DNA of 64,000 nt from CAWGOF01 sp963824225 (GTDB lineage Bacteria > Acidobacteriota > Polarisedimenticolia > Polarisedimenticolales > Polarisedimenticolaceae): positions 1 through 64,000 of the forward strand of contig CAWGOF010000003.1 of NCBI GenBank assembly GCA_963824225.1, given 5' to 3'. A program made the position numbers and the translations under genes. The notes under the pieces are model-generated. The model ran no database searches, was not told where the DNA came from, and saw only the letters and a program-made list of their open reading frames with translations. Positions 38,961 to 48,351 of this stretch are shown here, in pieces; within the stretch, counting starts at the first letter, position 1, and each line of letters starts with the position of its first letter.

Positions 38961-40460
38961 ATGCGAGCAAGCCGTGCGGCCACGATCGCGATCGTCGGGC
39001 TCGCATGGGCCAGCGCCGCTCTCTCCCCCGCCGCGCGCGAGATCCGCGTCGCCGGCGGTGTCGCACCTTTGGTGCTCGCGCGCGTCCCGTCGTCCGACGA
39101 TGCGCTCGCCGTCGCGCTCGATCCGTCCACGGCTCGTGCCGCGGTCGCCCTACGCGCATCGGGGAAAGACCCCAGGTCGATCGTCCGGGTGTACGACGAA
39201 AAGAGCGTCGATCCACCGACCGAGCTGACCCTGTCGGGCAACGTGCGGGCGCTCGTGTGGACCGATGCGGGACAGCTCTACGCGATCGCCCATCGTCCGG
39301 GGAAGAAGTCGCCGGGCGAGGCGCAGCTCGTGCTCATCGATCTCGCGGAGCGCAAGGCGCGCGAGGAGCGGCTCCTTCCTCCGAGCGCCAGTTGCCTCGC
39401 CCTCTGGCCCCGTGCCGAGTCGCTGCTCGTCGCGGCGGACGACGAGATCCGCTCGTTCCGCCTGGCCGGACTGCGCAGCGGGCCGTTGTTCCGCGTGCCC
39501 GGGAGCAACCGCTCGGTCGTCGGGTTGGGGAACGACCTGGTGCTGATCGGTCAAGCGACGGAGCTTCTGCTCGTCGATCTGGCCGATCCGCCAGCATACG
39601 AGCAGATGCCGGTGCGCGAGCGGACGACCGTGCCGGCACCGGTCCGGGGGCTTGCCGTGTCGGCCGATGCGAGCGAGGTGCTCGCGGCCCTCGAAGACGG
39701 TCGGACGTGGCGCCTGCGCTTCGGGCCGCTGCGACTCGACCGCGAGACCGAAGGCGCGGACGCCCTGGTCATCGGCGTCGGGCGCACGAACGCCGCCGAG
39801 CCGATCCCCGTGGCGGCACTCGCACCACCGGCCCGCCCGGCGAATCCTCCCGCCGAGGCCGTGGCGCTCGTGGCCGCGTCGATCGACCTTCCTCCGCCGA
39901 CTCCGACGCCCGAGCCGAGCCCCACGCCCGGGCCGACACCGACGCCTCTCCCCACGCCGACCCCCGAGCCCACGCCGTGGCCGCTTCCCACGCCGCGGCC
40001 CACGCCGACGCCGATCCCGACGCCCCCACCGCCCGTGCCTCCCGTGCCGACGCCGACGCCGAGCCCTACACCGACACCGACACCGTCGCCGAGCCCCGCT
40101 CCGCCGATTCCGCCACCGCCGAGCCCGAGCCCCACGCCGTTTCCGACGCCCACCGCTGCGGTGGCCACCGCCTCGGTGGCCGCGGCGCTGCGCGGGAGTG
40201 TGAGCGGGCCGGCGCTGGCCCAGGTCGCTTGGGTCGTCGTTCTCGGTCCGTCGAGCCTGCTGCGCGAGGCCGCACGGGTCCCGATCGACGCGTCGGGCGC
40301 CTGGCAGGTCGACCGTCTCGACCCCGGGCGCTATCGTGTGCAGCTCGACGGTGGACCGTCGGGGACGATCGCGAGCGACCCACCGTTCGTCATCGTCGAG
40401 GTCGGTCCCCAGGCGGTCTCTTGCAGCGAGATCAAAGCCCTGCGCCTCGTCCGCTCCTGA
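38961..40460 (+). CDS. Secreted beta-propeller-like protein with Pro/Thr-rich linker
   Basis: A 499-residue protein. A signal peptide (ATIAIVGLAWASAALSPAA) is followed by a domain of about 280 residues whose repeating strands (VRALVWTDAGQLYAIAH, PSASCLALWPRAESLLVAADDE, VRGLAVSADASEVLAALED) suggest a WD40/YVTN-type propeller. Residues about 310-405 are a low-complexity linker of Pro-Thr-Pro repeats. The C-terminal 90 residues look like a carboxypeptidase-regulatory-type beta sandwich (GAWQVDRLDPGRYRVQLDGG). Probably a cell-surface or periplasmic protein. A GAGAGGAG ribosome-binding site precedes the ATG. Confidence 0.65.
   Translation: MRASRAATIAIVGLAWASAALSPAAREIRVAGGVAPLVLARVPSSDDALAVALDPSTARAAVALRASGKDPRSIVRVYDEKSVDPPTELTLSGNVRALVWTDAGQLYAIAHRPGKKSPGEAQLVLIDLAERKAREERLLPPSASCLALWPRAESLLVAADDEIRSFRLAGLRSGPLFRVPGSNRSVVGLGNDLVLIGQATELLLVDLADPPAYEQMPVRERTTVPAPVRGLAVSADASEVLAALEDGRTWRLRFGPLRLDRETEGADALVIGVGRTNAAEPIPVAALAPPARPANPPAEAVALVAASIDLPPPTPTPEPSPTPGPTPTPLPTPTPEPTPWPLPTPRPTPTPIPTPPPPVPPVPTPTPSPTPTPTPSPSPAPPIPPPPSPSPTPFPTPTAAVATASVAAALRGSVSGPALAQVAWVVVLGPSSLLREAARVPIDASGAWQVDRLDPGRYRVQLDGGPSGTIASDPPFVIVEVGPQAVSCSEIKALRLVRS
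39898..40152 (+). repeat. In-frame Pro/Thr (CCGACG/CCCACG) low-complexity repeat tract
   Basis: Degenerate repeats of PTP/PSP codons inside the propeller gene at 38961-40460. They encode an extended spacer and are prone to length change; they are not a mobile element. Confidence 0.75.
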
Positions 40461-40473
40461 CGTTCGCCCGCCC

Positions 40474-41340
40474 GTGAAGCTCGCGCCGCGGCTCCTGCTC
40501 AACCCGCTCGCCGCGCGCGGGCGCGCGCGCGGGCGCATCGATGAGCTGCTGCGCGAGGAGCCGCTCGAACTGCGCGAGGTCCCGTCGTCGGCCGCCATGA
40601 CCGCCGAAGCCCGGCTCGCCGCGACCGAAGGCCTCGAGCGCGTCCTCGTCGCCGGAGGCGACGGAGCGCTGCACCACGCGATCCGCGGCCTTGCGGGCAC
40701 CGACTGCGCGCTCGGCATCGTTCCCATCGGAACGGGCAACGACCTGGCGCGCGCGCTCGGCGTGCCGAGCGATCCCCTCGACGCCGGACGGCTCGCGCTC
40801 CGCGCCGGTGTGCGCCCGATCGACCTCGGGCGCATCGACGGTCTGCCGTTCGCCTGCGTGCTGGGCATCGGCCTCGATGCCGAGGTCAACCGGCGCTTGT
40901 CGACGTTCCGGCGGCTCCCGGCCAAGCTGGCCTACGCCGCCGCGACGCTCCGGGCGCTCGCCTCGTTCGTGCCCCAACCGATCGAGATCACGGGCGACGA
41001 GACGAGCTTCCGCGGTCCGGTCGTGATCGCCGCGTTCGCCAACACCCCGTGGTTCGGCGGCGGGATGCGGATCGCACCGGCGGCCCGGCTCGACGACGGC
41101 GCGCTCGACCTCGTCGTCGTTCGCCCCCTACCGCTCTCGACGCTCGTGCGCCTGTTCCCGCGCGTGTACAGCGGACGGCACCTCGACCATCCCGCCGTGC
41201 ACTCGGTACGGATGTCGGCCGCGCGCCTGCACAGCTCCCCGTCGTGGATCGTGCACGCGGACGGGGAGCCGATCGGTCCGTGCGCGGCTGGCGGGTCGAC
41301 GATCGACGTCTGGCCGAGGGCGCTCCTGGTCGCCGCGTGA
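40474..41340 (+). CDS. Diacylglycerol/sphingosine kinase-like lipid kinase (YegS/DgkB family)
   Basis: Phosphorylates a membrane lipid. The 288-residue protein begins with a DAGK catalytic domain (APRLLLNPLAARGRARGRIDELL), has the nucleotide-binding motif VLVAGGDGALHHAIRGL, then IVPIGTGNDLARALGVP and a C-terminal beta sandwich with FANTPWFGGGMRIAP. The GTG at 40474 is the first start at the domain boundary. Its stop overlaps the next GTG by four bases, coupling it to the MATE transporter. Confidence 0.87.
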   Translation: MKLAPRLLLNPLAARGRARGRIDELLREEPLELREVPSSAAMTAEARLAATEGLERVLVAGGDGALHHAIRGLAGTDCALGIVPIGTGNDLARALGVPSDPLDAGRLALRAGVRPIDLGRIDGLPFACVLGIGLDAEVNRRLSTFRRLPAKLAYAAATLRALASFVPQPIEITGDETSFRGPVVIAAFANTPWFGGGMRIAPAARLDDGALDLVVVRPLPLSTLVRLFPRVYSGRHLDHPAVHSVRMSAARLHSSPSWIVHADGEPIGPCAAGGSTIDVWPRALLVAA

Positions 41341-42707
41341 CGCGCTCGCCGACGCTCCTGCGCATGGCCGCGCCGCTCGTCGTGTCGTTCTGGATGCGGG
41401 CCGCGGTGACGTTCGTCGACACCATCTTCGCCGCGACGCTGAGCGACGCGGCCGTCGCTGCGGTGGGCCTCGCGGTCCCCTTCGAGTTCCTGATGCTCGC
41501 CGTATGGGTCGGACTCTCGACCGGGCTGACCTCGGCCCTGGCCCGGGCGCTCGGTGCGCGCCAGGGTGCGCGCATCGAGCAGTACAAGCGTGCCTGCTGG
41601 CGCCTCGTCCTGGCCATGGCGCCCGTGTTCTTCGGGCTCGGCGCACTGATCTGGCTCCTGGCCCCGCGCTCGTCCCTGGCGCCCGAGACGGCCCGCGCGT
41701 TCCAGGTCTACGGGACGGTGCTGATCGGGGGCTCGGCGTTCTCCGTCTTCTGGTCGGTGATCCCGGACTCGCTGGTCAAGGCGCACCAGGACACGCGCTC
41801 GACGATGTGGGCCGGGATCTGGACGAACGTGCTGAACTTCGGCCTGAACGTGCTGTTCGTGTTCGGCTTCGGTTGGGGGGTGTTCGGGATCGCGCTGTCG
41901 ACCGTGCTCGGGCGGTTCGGCGGCCTGACCTACGCGCTGATCCAGGCCGCGCGCCACGAGCGGCGGCGCGTCCAATCGGGAGCCACCCCCGGAGCCGAGC
42001 CCGATCCGCGCCCGTACGGCGCGATCCTCGCGCTCGCGCTCCCGGCGTCGATCACGTTCACGCTCGTCGCGCTCGAGGGCGCGGTGGTCAACGGTCTCCT
42101 GGCGCGCCTGGACCATGCGACCGAAGCGATCGCCGCGTATTCGATCTACTACCGGATCGTGCTGTTCGCGCTCCAGCCCGTGATCGCCACGAGCGTCGCG
42201 GTGCTGCCGTTCGTGGCGCATCGGTGGGGCCAGGGCGATGTCGCGGCGATCCGCCGATCGCTCGGCCAGGTCTACGTCGCGCTCGTGGTGTATACGGTGC
42301 TCGTCGTCGCGCCGGTGATGCTCGCGATCGCTCCGTGGGTCGCCGAGTGGCTGACCGAGTCGCCGGTCACGCGGCACTACACGCTGTTCGCGCTGCGTCT
42401 CGTGCCGCTCGCGTGCCTCGCGGGCGCGCCGTTCCTGCTGTGCCGCCCGGCTTTCGAGGGCCTGAATCGCGGTCGACCGGGTCTGATCATGGCCGCGCTG
42501 CGATACCTCGCGCTGACGGGCCCGCTGGCGTGGCTCGGCGCGCAGGCGGCGACGGCCGTGGGGTTCGCGCCGCTCCACGGCCTGGTCGTCGGCCTGTTGC
42601 TGGCTGCGGCGATCTCCTCCGCGACGTTCCAGCTGTGGCTCGCGACCGAGCTGCGCGCCCGTGCGGCGGCGAGCTCCGCGGCTTTACCTGCGCCACTTGG
42701 CGGCTAG
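41337..42707 (+). CDS. MATE-family efflux transporter
   Basis: A 456-residue membrane protein with about 12 helices in two homologous halves (FVDTIFAATLSDAAVAAVGLA in the first; IAAYSIYYRIVLFALQPVIATSVAV in the second). This is a Na+/H+-driven multidrug or toxin exporter type. The GTG overlaps the lipid kinase stop. The last 24 bases overlap the convergent kinase gene. Whether it exports a drug or a lipid-linked product with the kinase is unknown. Confidence 0.85.
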   Translation: MTRSPTLLRMAAPLVVSFWMRAAVTFVDTIFAATLSDAAVAAVGLAVPFEFLMLAVWVGLSTGLTSALARALGARQGARIEQYKRACWRLVLAMAPVFFGLGALIWLLAPRSSLAPETARAFQVYGTVLIGGSAFSVFWSVIPDSLVKAHQDTRSTMWAGIWTNVLNFGLNVLFVFGFGWGVFGIALSTVLGRFGGLTYALIQAARHERRRVQSGATPGAEPDPRPYGAILALALPASITFTLVALEGAVVNGLLARLDHATEAIAAYSIYYRIVLFALQPVIATSVAVLPFVAHRWGQGDVAAIRRSLGQVYVALVVYTVLVVAPVMLAIAPWVAEWLTESPVTRHYTLFALRLVPLACLAGAPFLLCRPAFEGLNRGRPGLIMAALRYLALTGPLAWLGAQAATAVGFAPLHGLVVGLLLAAAISSATFQLWLATELRARAAASSAALPAPLGG

Positions 42708-45374
42708 CTCCGGCTTGCCCCAGGCCTCGTACAGCGCGACGAGGTCGCCCGCGGCGGCTCTCGTGTTCGAGTGCTCCGGGCCGACCTTCGCCGTGAGCAT
42801 CGCGTGCGCATCGAGGAGCGCTCGCTCCGCTTCGGCGTCGCGACCGAGCCGGCGGAGGCAGGCTCCGCGCTTGCGCTCGGTCAGGCCGATCAGCGCGTGG
42901 CCGTCCGGAAATGCGCGTCTCAGGCCGTCGAGCGACTGGACGAGCAGCACCAGCGCCTCCTCGTGGCGGCCGCGCTGATCGATCGTCTCGGCCAGGTTCG
43001 ACTGGGTCACCAGCGTATTCGGGTGGCCTTCGCCGAACACGGCTCGCGCCCGGGCCACACTCGTCCGGAACGTCGCCTCGGCGTCGGCGAGCCGTCCCGT
43101 CGACCGCAGCACCTGGCCCAGGTTGTTCAGCACGCGGATCGTCTCCGGGTGGTCGTCGCCGTAGGCTTGGCGGAAGCCGGCCAGCGCCTCGCCGAACCGG
43201 TGCTCCGCCGCGTCGTAGTCCTTCCGCCGGAACGCGAGCTGGGCCCATTCGGAGAGGCTCATGAGCGTCATCGGCGACGTCGCGCCGAAGATTGCTCGCC
43301 GGCCGTCGAGCGCCTCACGCAGCTGGGGTTCGGCCTCGTCGAACCGCTCCATCTCGACGAGGAGCTGGCCGAGGTTCGTGCGTGTGGCCAGCACGTCCGG
43401 GTGCTGGGGGCCCTGGACTCGTAGGAGCAGCCCGAGCGCCTCGCGATACGCCGGCTCGGCCTCCGCGTAACGTCCGGCCCGGCGCGCGTTGATCGCCATA
43501 CTGTTGAGCGTGGACGCCGCGTCCGGATGATCGGGGCCGAGCGTCCGGCGTTGCGCCTCGAGGAGCCGGGGGAAGAGCTCGGCCGCCTCGGCGTAGCGCC
43601 CGTGCCGCGACTGCGCATTCCCGAGCTCGAGCGTGGCATGCAGCGTGTCCTTCGCCTCGGGGCCGAGTGTCCGACCGAGCTCCTCGACCGCGCCCTCGAG
43701 CTCGGGCACGGCCTGCTCGAGCTTCCCCCGATCCCCGAGGATTCTGCCGGAGAGAAACCGCGCGCGCGCCGCGAGAGTCGGATCGCCCGCTCGGACCTCC
43801 CCGATCAGCGCTTCGGCCTCGTCGAGCGACGTGCGGCGCTCGAGCACGTCGACCAGCTCGAGCATCGCCGCGTGCGTCTCGCGATGCGAGCGCCCGAAGA
43901 TCGCCGAGCGCAGTTCGACCGCGCGGCGCGCGAGCGGCTCGGCCTGCTCGTACAGCCCCAGGTTGTTGTAGGTGTGGGCCATCGTGAGCGTCATCTCGGC
44001 CAGGACCTCGGGGCTGTCCCCGAGCTCGGGCTCGAGCTTGGCCGTGGCACGATCGAGGATCTCGCGCGCCGTGATCGTCGCCCCACGGGCCTGCTCGGGG
44101 TCCGAGAGGTGGAACGTCTCGGTCAAGAAGCCCAGAGCCGAGCGGGCCGTGCGGGCTTCGCGGTTGGCCCGGTCGCGCTCGCGCGCGATCCGCCCGGCCT
44201 GGAACGACGTGCCGATCGCGGTCGCGGTCAACAGCAAGAGAATCGTTCCGCCGACGGCGACGCCCGCGGTGTGGCGCCGCACGAACTTGCGCGCGCGATA
44301 CGACAGGCTCGGCGGACCGGCGAGCACCGGCTCGTGCGCCAGGTGCCGCGTCACGTCCGCCGCGAGCTCGTCGGGTGTGCCGTAGCGCAGCGCCCGATCC
44401 TTGGCCAGCGCATGAGCCGCGATCCAGTCGAGGTCGCCCGAGAGCGTGCTCACGAGCGAGGCGGGCTCGGACCGCCGCAGCCGCGCCGTCTCCCGTGCAA
44501 CCTCCGCCTCTAGCGCCGCGATACGCGCCGACGGCGGAGGCGGATCCTCGTCGCGGATACGTCGCCGGAGATCGTCGATGTCGTTCGTCTCGCTCTCGAT
44601 CGGCAGACGTCCGGTGAGCAGCTCGTACAGCAGCACGCCGAGCGCGTACACGTCCGTGCGAGTGTCGACGTCGAACCCTGCGGGTCCGCTCTGCTCCGGG
44701 CTCATGTAGCCCGGAGTTCCGACCCTCTGGCCGAAGTGGGTCACGAGCGAGTGGTCGAGGAGCTGGGCGCCAATCGCTTTGGCCAGACCGAAGTCGATGA
44801 TCTTGGGGACCGGCCGACCCTCCCGTGCCTCGACGAGCACGTTCGACGGCTTGATGTCGCGATGGATCACACCCTTCTGGTGCGCGTGCTGCACGCCGTG
44901 ACAGACCTCGACGAAGAGCGCCAGGCGCGCGGCGATGGGCAGGCGCTCGGTGTCGCAGTAGCTCGTGATCCACGGGCCCTCGACGTACTCCATCGCCACC
45001 CACGGACGCCCGTCCTCCGAGCGGCCGGCGTCGAACACCTGCGCGATGTGCGGGCTGCTCATCAACGCCAGCGCTTGGCGTTCGGCCTCGAAGCGCGCCA
45101 GCACCTGCTCCGTATCCATCCCCGGGCGGATCCACTTGAGGGCCACGCGCCGCCGAACCGGCTCCTCCTGCTCGGCCTCCCACACGACGCCCATCCCGCC
45201 CTCGCCGAGCACGCGGGTCAGGCGGAACGATCCCATGCGTCGCTCGACCGACGCCTCGACGGCGTTCGACTCGCTCTCGAGGGCCAATCCGAGGGCGCAG
45301 CGCGGGCAGACCCGCGTGCCGTGCGCGTGCGCCAGGGCTCCGCCGCACGAGCTGCACGATCCGGCGCGGGTCAT
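42684..45374 (-). CDS. Membrane Ser/Thr protein kinase with zinc ribbon and TPR repeats
   Basis: An 896-residue Hanks-type kinase. Domains in order: N-terminal zinc ribbon (CSSCGG and CPRC, residues 7-26); kinase (GEGGMG 57-62, Lys80, HRDIKPSN 171-178, DFG 194-196); a membrane helix near residue 380 (AGVAVGGTILLLLTATAIGTS); then about ten kinesin-light-chain-type TPR repeats (residues about 430-880) that probably sit outside the cytosol or bind partners. It overlaps the ECF sigma gene start-to-stop by four bases (ATGA). Kinase plus ECF pairs are known in Planctomycetes, Acidobacteria and myxobacteria. Confidence 0.92.
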   Translation of the reverse strand: MTRAGSCSSCGGALAHAHGTRVCPRCALGLALESESNAVEASVERRMGSFRLTRVLGEGGMGVVWEAEQEEPVRRRVALKWIRPGMDTEQVLARFEAERQALALMSSPHIAQVFDAGRSEDGRPWVAMEYVEGPWITSYCDTERLPIAARLALFVEVCHGVQHAHQKGVIHRDIKPSNVLVEAREGRPVPKIIDFGLAKAIGAQLLDHSLVTHFGQRVGTPGYMSPEQSGPAGFDVDTRTDVYALGVLLYELLTGRLPIESETNDIDDLRRRIRDEDPPPPSARIAALEAEVARETARLRRSEPASLVSTLSGDLDWIAAHALAKDRALRYGTPDELAADVTRHLAHEPVLAGPPSLSYRARKFVRRHTAGVAVGGTILLLLTATAIGTSFQAGRIARERDRANREARTARSALGFLTETFHLSDPEQARGATITAREILDRATAKLEPELGDSPEVLAEMTLTMAHTYNNLGLYEQAEPLARRAVELRSAIFGRSHRETHAAMLELVDVLERRTSLDEAEALIGEVRAGDPTLAARARFLSGRILGDRGKLEQAVPELEGAVEELGRTLGPEAKDTLHATLELGNAQSRHGRYAEAAELFPRLLEAQRRTLGPDHPDAASTLNSMAINARRAGRYAEAEPAYREALGLLLRVQGPQHPDVLATRTNLGQLLVEMERFDEAEPQLREALDGRRAIFGATSPMTLMSLSEWAQLAFRRKDYDAAEHRFGEALAGFRQAYGDDHPETIRVLNNLGQVLRSTGRLADAEATFRTSVARARAVFGEGHPNTLVTQSNLAETIDQRGRHEEALVLLVQSLDGLRRAFPDGHALIGLTERKRGACLRRLGRDAEAERALLDAHAMLTAKVGPEHSNTRAAAGDLVALYEAWGKPELAAKWRR

Positions 45375-46081
45375 GCGCGCCCCAAGGCCAGGAGCAGGCT
45401 GCGGACCTCACCCTCGACCTCGGACTCGGTCGAGACCGTCTGCGCCACCTCGCTGCGCAGCAGCGAGCCCAGTCGCTTGCGCATGCGATGGAGCGCCACA
45501 CGCAGCGCGCCTTCGTTCATCGCGAGATCGCGCGCGATCCGGTCGTACGGCGCTTCCTCGCCCCCGGCGAGGTGACCGCTCAGGCGCCGGAACAGGGGAC
45601 CCTTCGCCGACGCCTCGTACTCCTGGCCCAGCCGCTCGAGCGCACGGCCCAGGATCGCCAGGGCCCAGCGCGTCTCGAACACCTGCTCGGGATTCAAGCC
45701 GGCTGCCGGATCGGACAAATAGCGCGCCTCGGCGCCGTCGAGCGGCACCTGGAACGCCGGGTCGTCGCTCCGCCGCTTGAGAGCCTCCGCGCGCGCGCGC
45801 TCGTTCGATACGAAGTGCTTGGCCGAGGCGAGCAGGAACGCGCGAAAGCGACCCTGGCGCGGGTCGATCGTGCGCAGCGAGTCTCGATCGAGGAGGCTGA
45901 GAAAGAAAGACTGCGTCAGGTCGCGGGCCTCCTCGGCATCCCGGACCTGGTGCCGCAGGAACGCGTAGATCGGATACCAGTAGGTCGAGCACAGCCACTC
46001 GAGCGCTTCGCGTGAGCCCTCGCTGCCCCCGGCGGCTGCGAGAACGAGGCTCCAGCGCGTGGTCTCGAACCGGTCGGCCAA
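45371..46081 (-). CDS. ECF-type RNA polymerase sigma factor linked to Ser/Thr kinase
   Basis: A 236-residue sigma factor with region 2 (WYPIYAFLRHQVRDAEEARDLTQSFFLSLL and GRFRAFLLASAKHFVSNERARAEALK) and region 4 (YDRIARDLAMNEGALRVALHRMRKRLGSLLRSEV). There is no anti-sigma factor beside it; instead its stop overlaps the start of the TPR kinase, so activity is probably controlled by phosphorylation. It fits the kinase-associated ECF groups. A TAGATT -10-like hexamer lies at 46114-46109 (reverse). Confidence 0.88.
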   Translation of the reverse strand: MADRFETTRWSLVLAAAGGSEGSREALEWLCSTYWYPIYAFLRHQVRDAEEARDLTQSFFLSLLDRDSLRTIDPRQGRFRAFLLASAKHFVSNERARAEALKRRSDDPAFQVPLDGAEARYLSDPAAGLNPEQVFETRWALAILGRALERLGQEYEASAKGPLFRRLSGHLAGGEEAPYDRIARDLAMNEGALRVALHRMRKRLGSLLRSEVAQTVSTESEVEGEVRSLLLALGRA

Positions 46082-46147
46082 ACCCGCTTCCCTCTCGCCC
46101 TGCGGCGGAATCTACCACGCAATCCGTTCGGTGGGGCCGCCGGTCCC

Positions 46148-46188
46148 GTTTCCGAGTGACGAGACCTGTAACGGACCTGCTCGGAAAC
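46148..46188. promoter_or_regulatory. Perfect 9-bp inverted repeat between ECF/kinase operon and secreted-protein genes
   Basis: GTTTCCGAG (46148-46156) and CTCGGAAAC (46180-46188) are perfect inverted repeats with centres 32 bases apart, about three helical turns. Each arm reads CGGAAAC pointing away from the centre, similar to the GGAAC core of ECF -35 elements. It may be a divergent autoregulated promoter or operator. No convincing ECF -10 was found at fixed spacing. Confidence 0.45.
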
Positions 46189-46222
46189 GTCTGACACGAG
46201 GCGAGAGCACAGGAGAGGCATC

Positions 46223-48349
46223 ATGCGCACGAAGATCTGGATCCTGAGCCTGGCCGCGGCCGGAGCGGTCCTGGCTGCCGACCCGCCGGCCCTCATCAAC
46301 TATCAGGGTGTTCTGCGCGGCGCGAACGACAAGCCGCTCGACGGGACGTTCGACATGGTCTTCGCGTTCTACGACGCTGCGAGCGCCGGAAACCAGATCC
46401 TGATCGACGCGCACGACGCGGCGCACGGGAGCGCGATCACGGTCGCAGGTGGCCTGTTCTCCGTCGAGCTCGGCGGCGGATCGGTGAGCGACGGGAGCGG
46501 ACCGGGGACCTTCACCGGTCTCGACCAGGTGTTCGTCGCGCTGTCGAACGTGTTCGTCAAGGTGCGCATCGGCAGCGAGACGTTGGCACCGCGCACGCGG
46601 GTCGTCTCGTCGGCCTACGCGCTCAACGCGGGTCATGCCCAGGTCGCCGATCAGCTCGCGGGGTCGCAGTCCGGTTTCTACCTCGATACGTCGTCGACGT
46701 GGCAGACGAAGAGCGGCGCGCTGCGTCTCGAGAGCCCCGATGCGGGTCACGCGGCGATCGACGCCATCGCCACGACCCAGGCGGGAGCGGCGGGCTACTT
46801 CGAGCACACCCCGTGGACCGCACGGACATGGGTTGGCTACGGGCACACACCCATCGCCGGCTACGGCTGGGACGCCGCGTACTTCGAGAACACGGCGCCG
46901 GCTGGTCCGGGCGTGGCGTGGGCCTTGCGAGCCAACGGCTATCTCAACGACGGAGCCTTGATCACCGGGAACAACGGCCGCCACTACGTCGAAATCGCCA
47001 AGGACACGACCGCCATGCACTGCAACGACGGTCCGTCGACGTCGGATACCCGTGTCTGCTCGAACGGCTTCGGCATCGAGGCCTGGGGCCAGGTCGGCGG
47101 CCACTTTCGCAGCGTATGGACGGGCGAAGCGTACCTCAGCTATGGGGACGAGGGCGTGCATGGGTACGGCAACTTCGGCGGCGGCTACTTCGACGATACC
47201 GATTCCTCGGCGTGGGTCCGCACGGCCTACTCGACCTACAAGGTTCAGGGCTCGGGCTCGGTCTCGTTCGTGCAGAACCACCCGTACGAATCGGACAAGG
47301 TGATCGTCTACGCGGCGCCCGAGGGCGACGAGGTCGCGGTCTACACGCGCGGGACGGCGCGACTCGCGGGCGGTCAGGCGCGCGTGACCCTGGGAGAGAC
47401 GTTTGCTCTCGTGGCCGATCCGGACGTCGGGTTGACCGCCTACGTGACACCGGTCGACGAGGCGGTGCCGCTGGCCGTGACCGACAAGAGCACGAGCGAG
47501 ATCGTCGTGCGCGGCCCGGCCGGCTCCACGGCAACGTTCGATTACATCGTGTGGGGCCTGCGCCTCGGCTTCGACGAGCAGGCGATCGTCCAGCCCAAGC
47601 AGGTCGAGTCGCCGATCCCGTCGATGCGCGACCACGAGAAGACGTACAACGAGCACGCGGCGCTGCGACGCTTCAACGCCCTCGAGCGCTTTACGTCGAT
47701 GCGGCCCCAGGGTCGATCGGAGGAGGCGCTCGAGCGCTCGCGGGGACGACACCTACGCGACGCGGTCGGCGTGTATGACCCCGAGCGCCACGGATCGGTC
47801 GAGGCGCTGCACAAGCTGCAGAAACCGATGTCGACGCCCCAAGGCACGTTCGTCGGACCCGAAGGTGGAGCGACCGGTGCGGCTTCGTCGACCGCGCTCC
47901 CGCCGAGCGCACCGACACCTGCGCCGCCGGCACGGGAGCTGGAGGTCGATCGACCGTTCGTGCCTACGGCGCGACCCGCGTGGTCGCACGTGCTCCCCGC
48001 GAGCGGACCGATCGCTGCGGGCGAGGTCGTGTCGCTCGACCCCGAGCAGCCGGGCCGCGTCAAGCGGGCCGACGTCGGCGCCGACGCCGACGCGATCGGC
48101 ATCGCGGTTCAGGCGTCGACGGACGACACGGTCGAAGTTGCCGCGACGATCGTCGAGGTCCGCGTCGATGCGGGCTACGGCGCGATCGTTCCAGGCGATC
48201 TGCTGACGAGCTCGCCGACGCCGGGGGCGGCGATGCGCATGGTCGAGCCCGGTGTCGGCGCGATCGTGGGCAAGGCGCTCGAGCCGCTCAACGCCGGCAT
48301 CGGCACGATCCGCGTGCTCGTCGGACAGCCTTCCGCGCGGGCGAGGTAG
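46223..48349 (+). CDS. Large secreted surface protein, unknown function
   Basis: A 708-residue protein with a Sec signal peptide (KIWILSLAAAGAVLAADPP). The N-terminal domain (PALINYQGVLRGANDKPLDGTFDMVFAFYDA, then LFSVELGGG and APRTRVVSSAYAL) is widespread in secreted proteins of deltaproteobacteria and related phyla. The middle is Gly/Tyr-rich with repeated YGHTPIAGYGWDAAYFEN-like units. The C-terminal part after a Pro/Ala linker (VLPASGPIAAGEVVSLDPEQPG, DLLTSSPTPGAAMR) resembles the terminal domain of phage tail or peptidase S74-like surface proteins. GGAGAGG precedes the ATG. Confidence 0.65.
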   Translation: MRTKIWILSLAAAGAVLAADPPALINYQGVLRGANDKPLDGTFDMVFAFYDAASAGNQILIDAHDAAHGSAITVAGGLFSVELGGGSVSDGSGPGTFTGLDQVFVALSNVFVKVRIGSETLAPRTRVVSSAYALNAGHAQVADQLAGSQSGFYLDTSSTWQTKSGALRLESPDAGHAAIDAIATTQAGAAGYFEHTPWTARTWVGYGHTPIAGYGWDAAYFENTAPAGPGVAWALRANGYLNDGALITGNNGRHYVEIAKDTTAMHCNDGPSTSDTRVCSNGFGIEAWGQVGGHFRSVWTGEAYLSYGDEGVHGYGNFGGGYFDDTDSSAWVRTAYSTYKVQGSGSVSFVQNHPYESDKVIVYAAPEGDEVAVYTRGTARLAGGQARVTLGETFALVADPDVGLTAYVTPVDEAVPLAVTDKSTSEIVVRGPAGSTATFDYIVWGLRLGFDEQAIVQPKQVESPIPSMRDHEKTYNEHAALRRFNALERFTSMRPQGRSEEALERSRGRHLRDAVGVYDPERHGSVEALHKLQKPMSTPQGTFVGPEGGATGAASSTALPPSAPTPAPPARELEVDRPFVPTARPAWSHVLPASGPIAAGEVVSLDPEQPGRVKRADVGADADAIGIAVQASTDDTVEVAATIVEVRVDAGYGAIVPGDLLTSSPTPGAAMRMVEPGVGAIVGKALEPLNAGIGTIRVLVGQPSARAR

Positions 48350-48351
48350 CC

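Noticed and set aside
39898..40152. Tandem-like repeat tract considered as a CRISPR or minisatellite
   Set aside because: No constant repeat/variable spacer structure; it encodes in-frame PTP repeats within a secreted protein.
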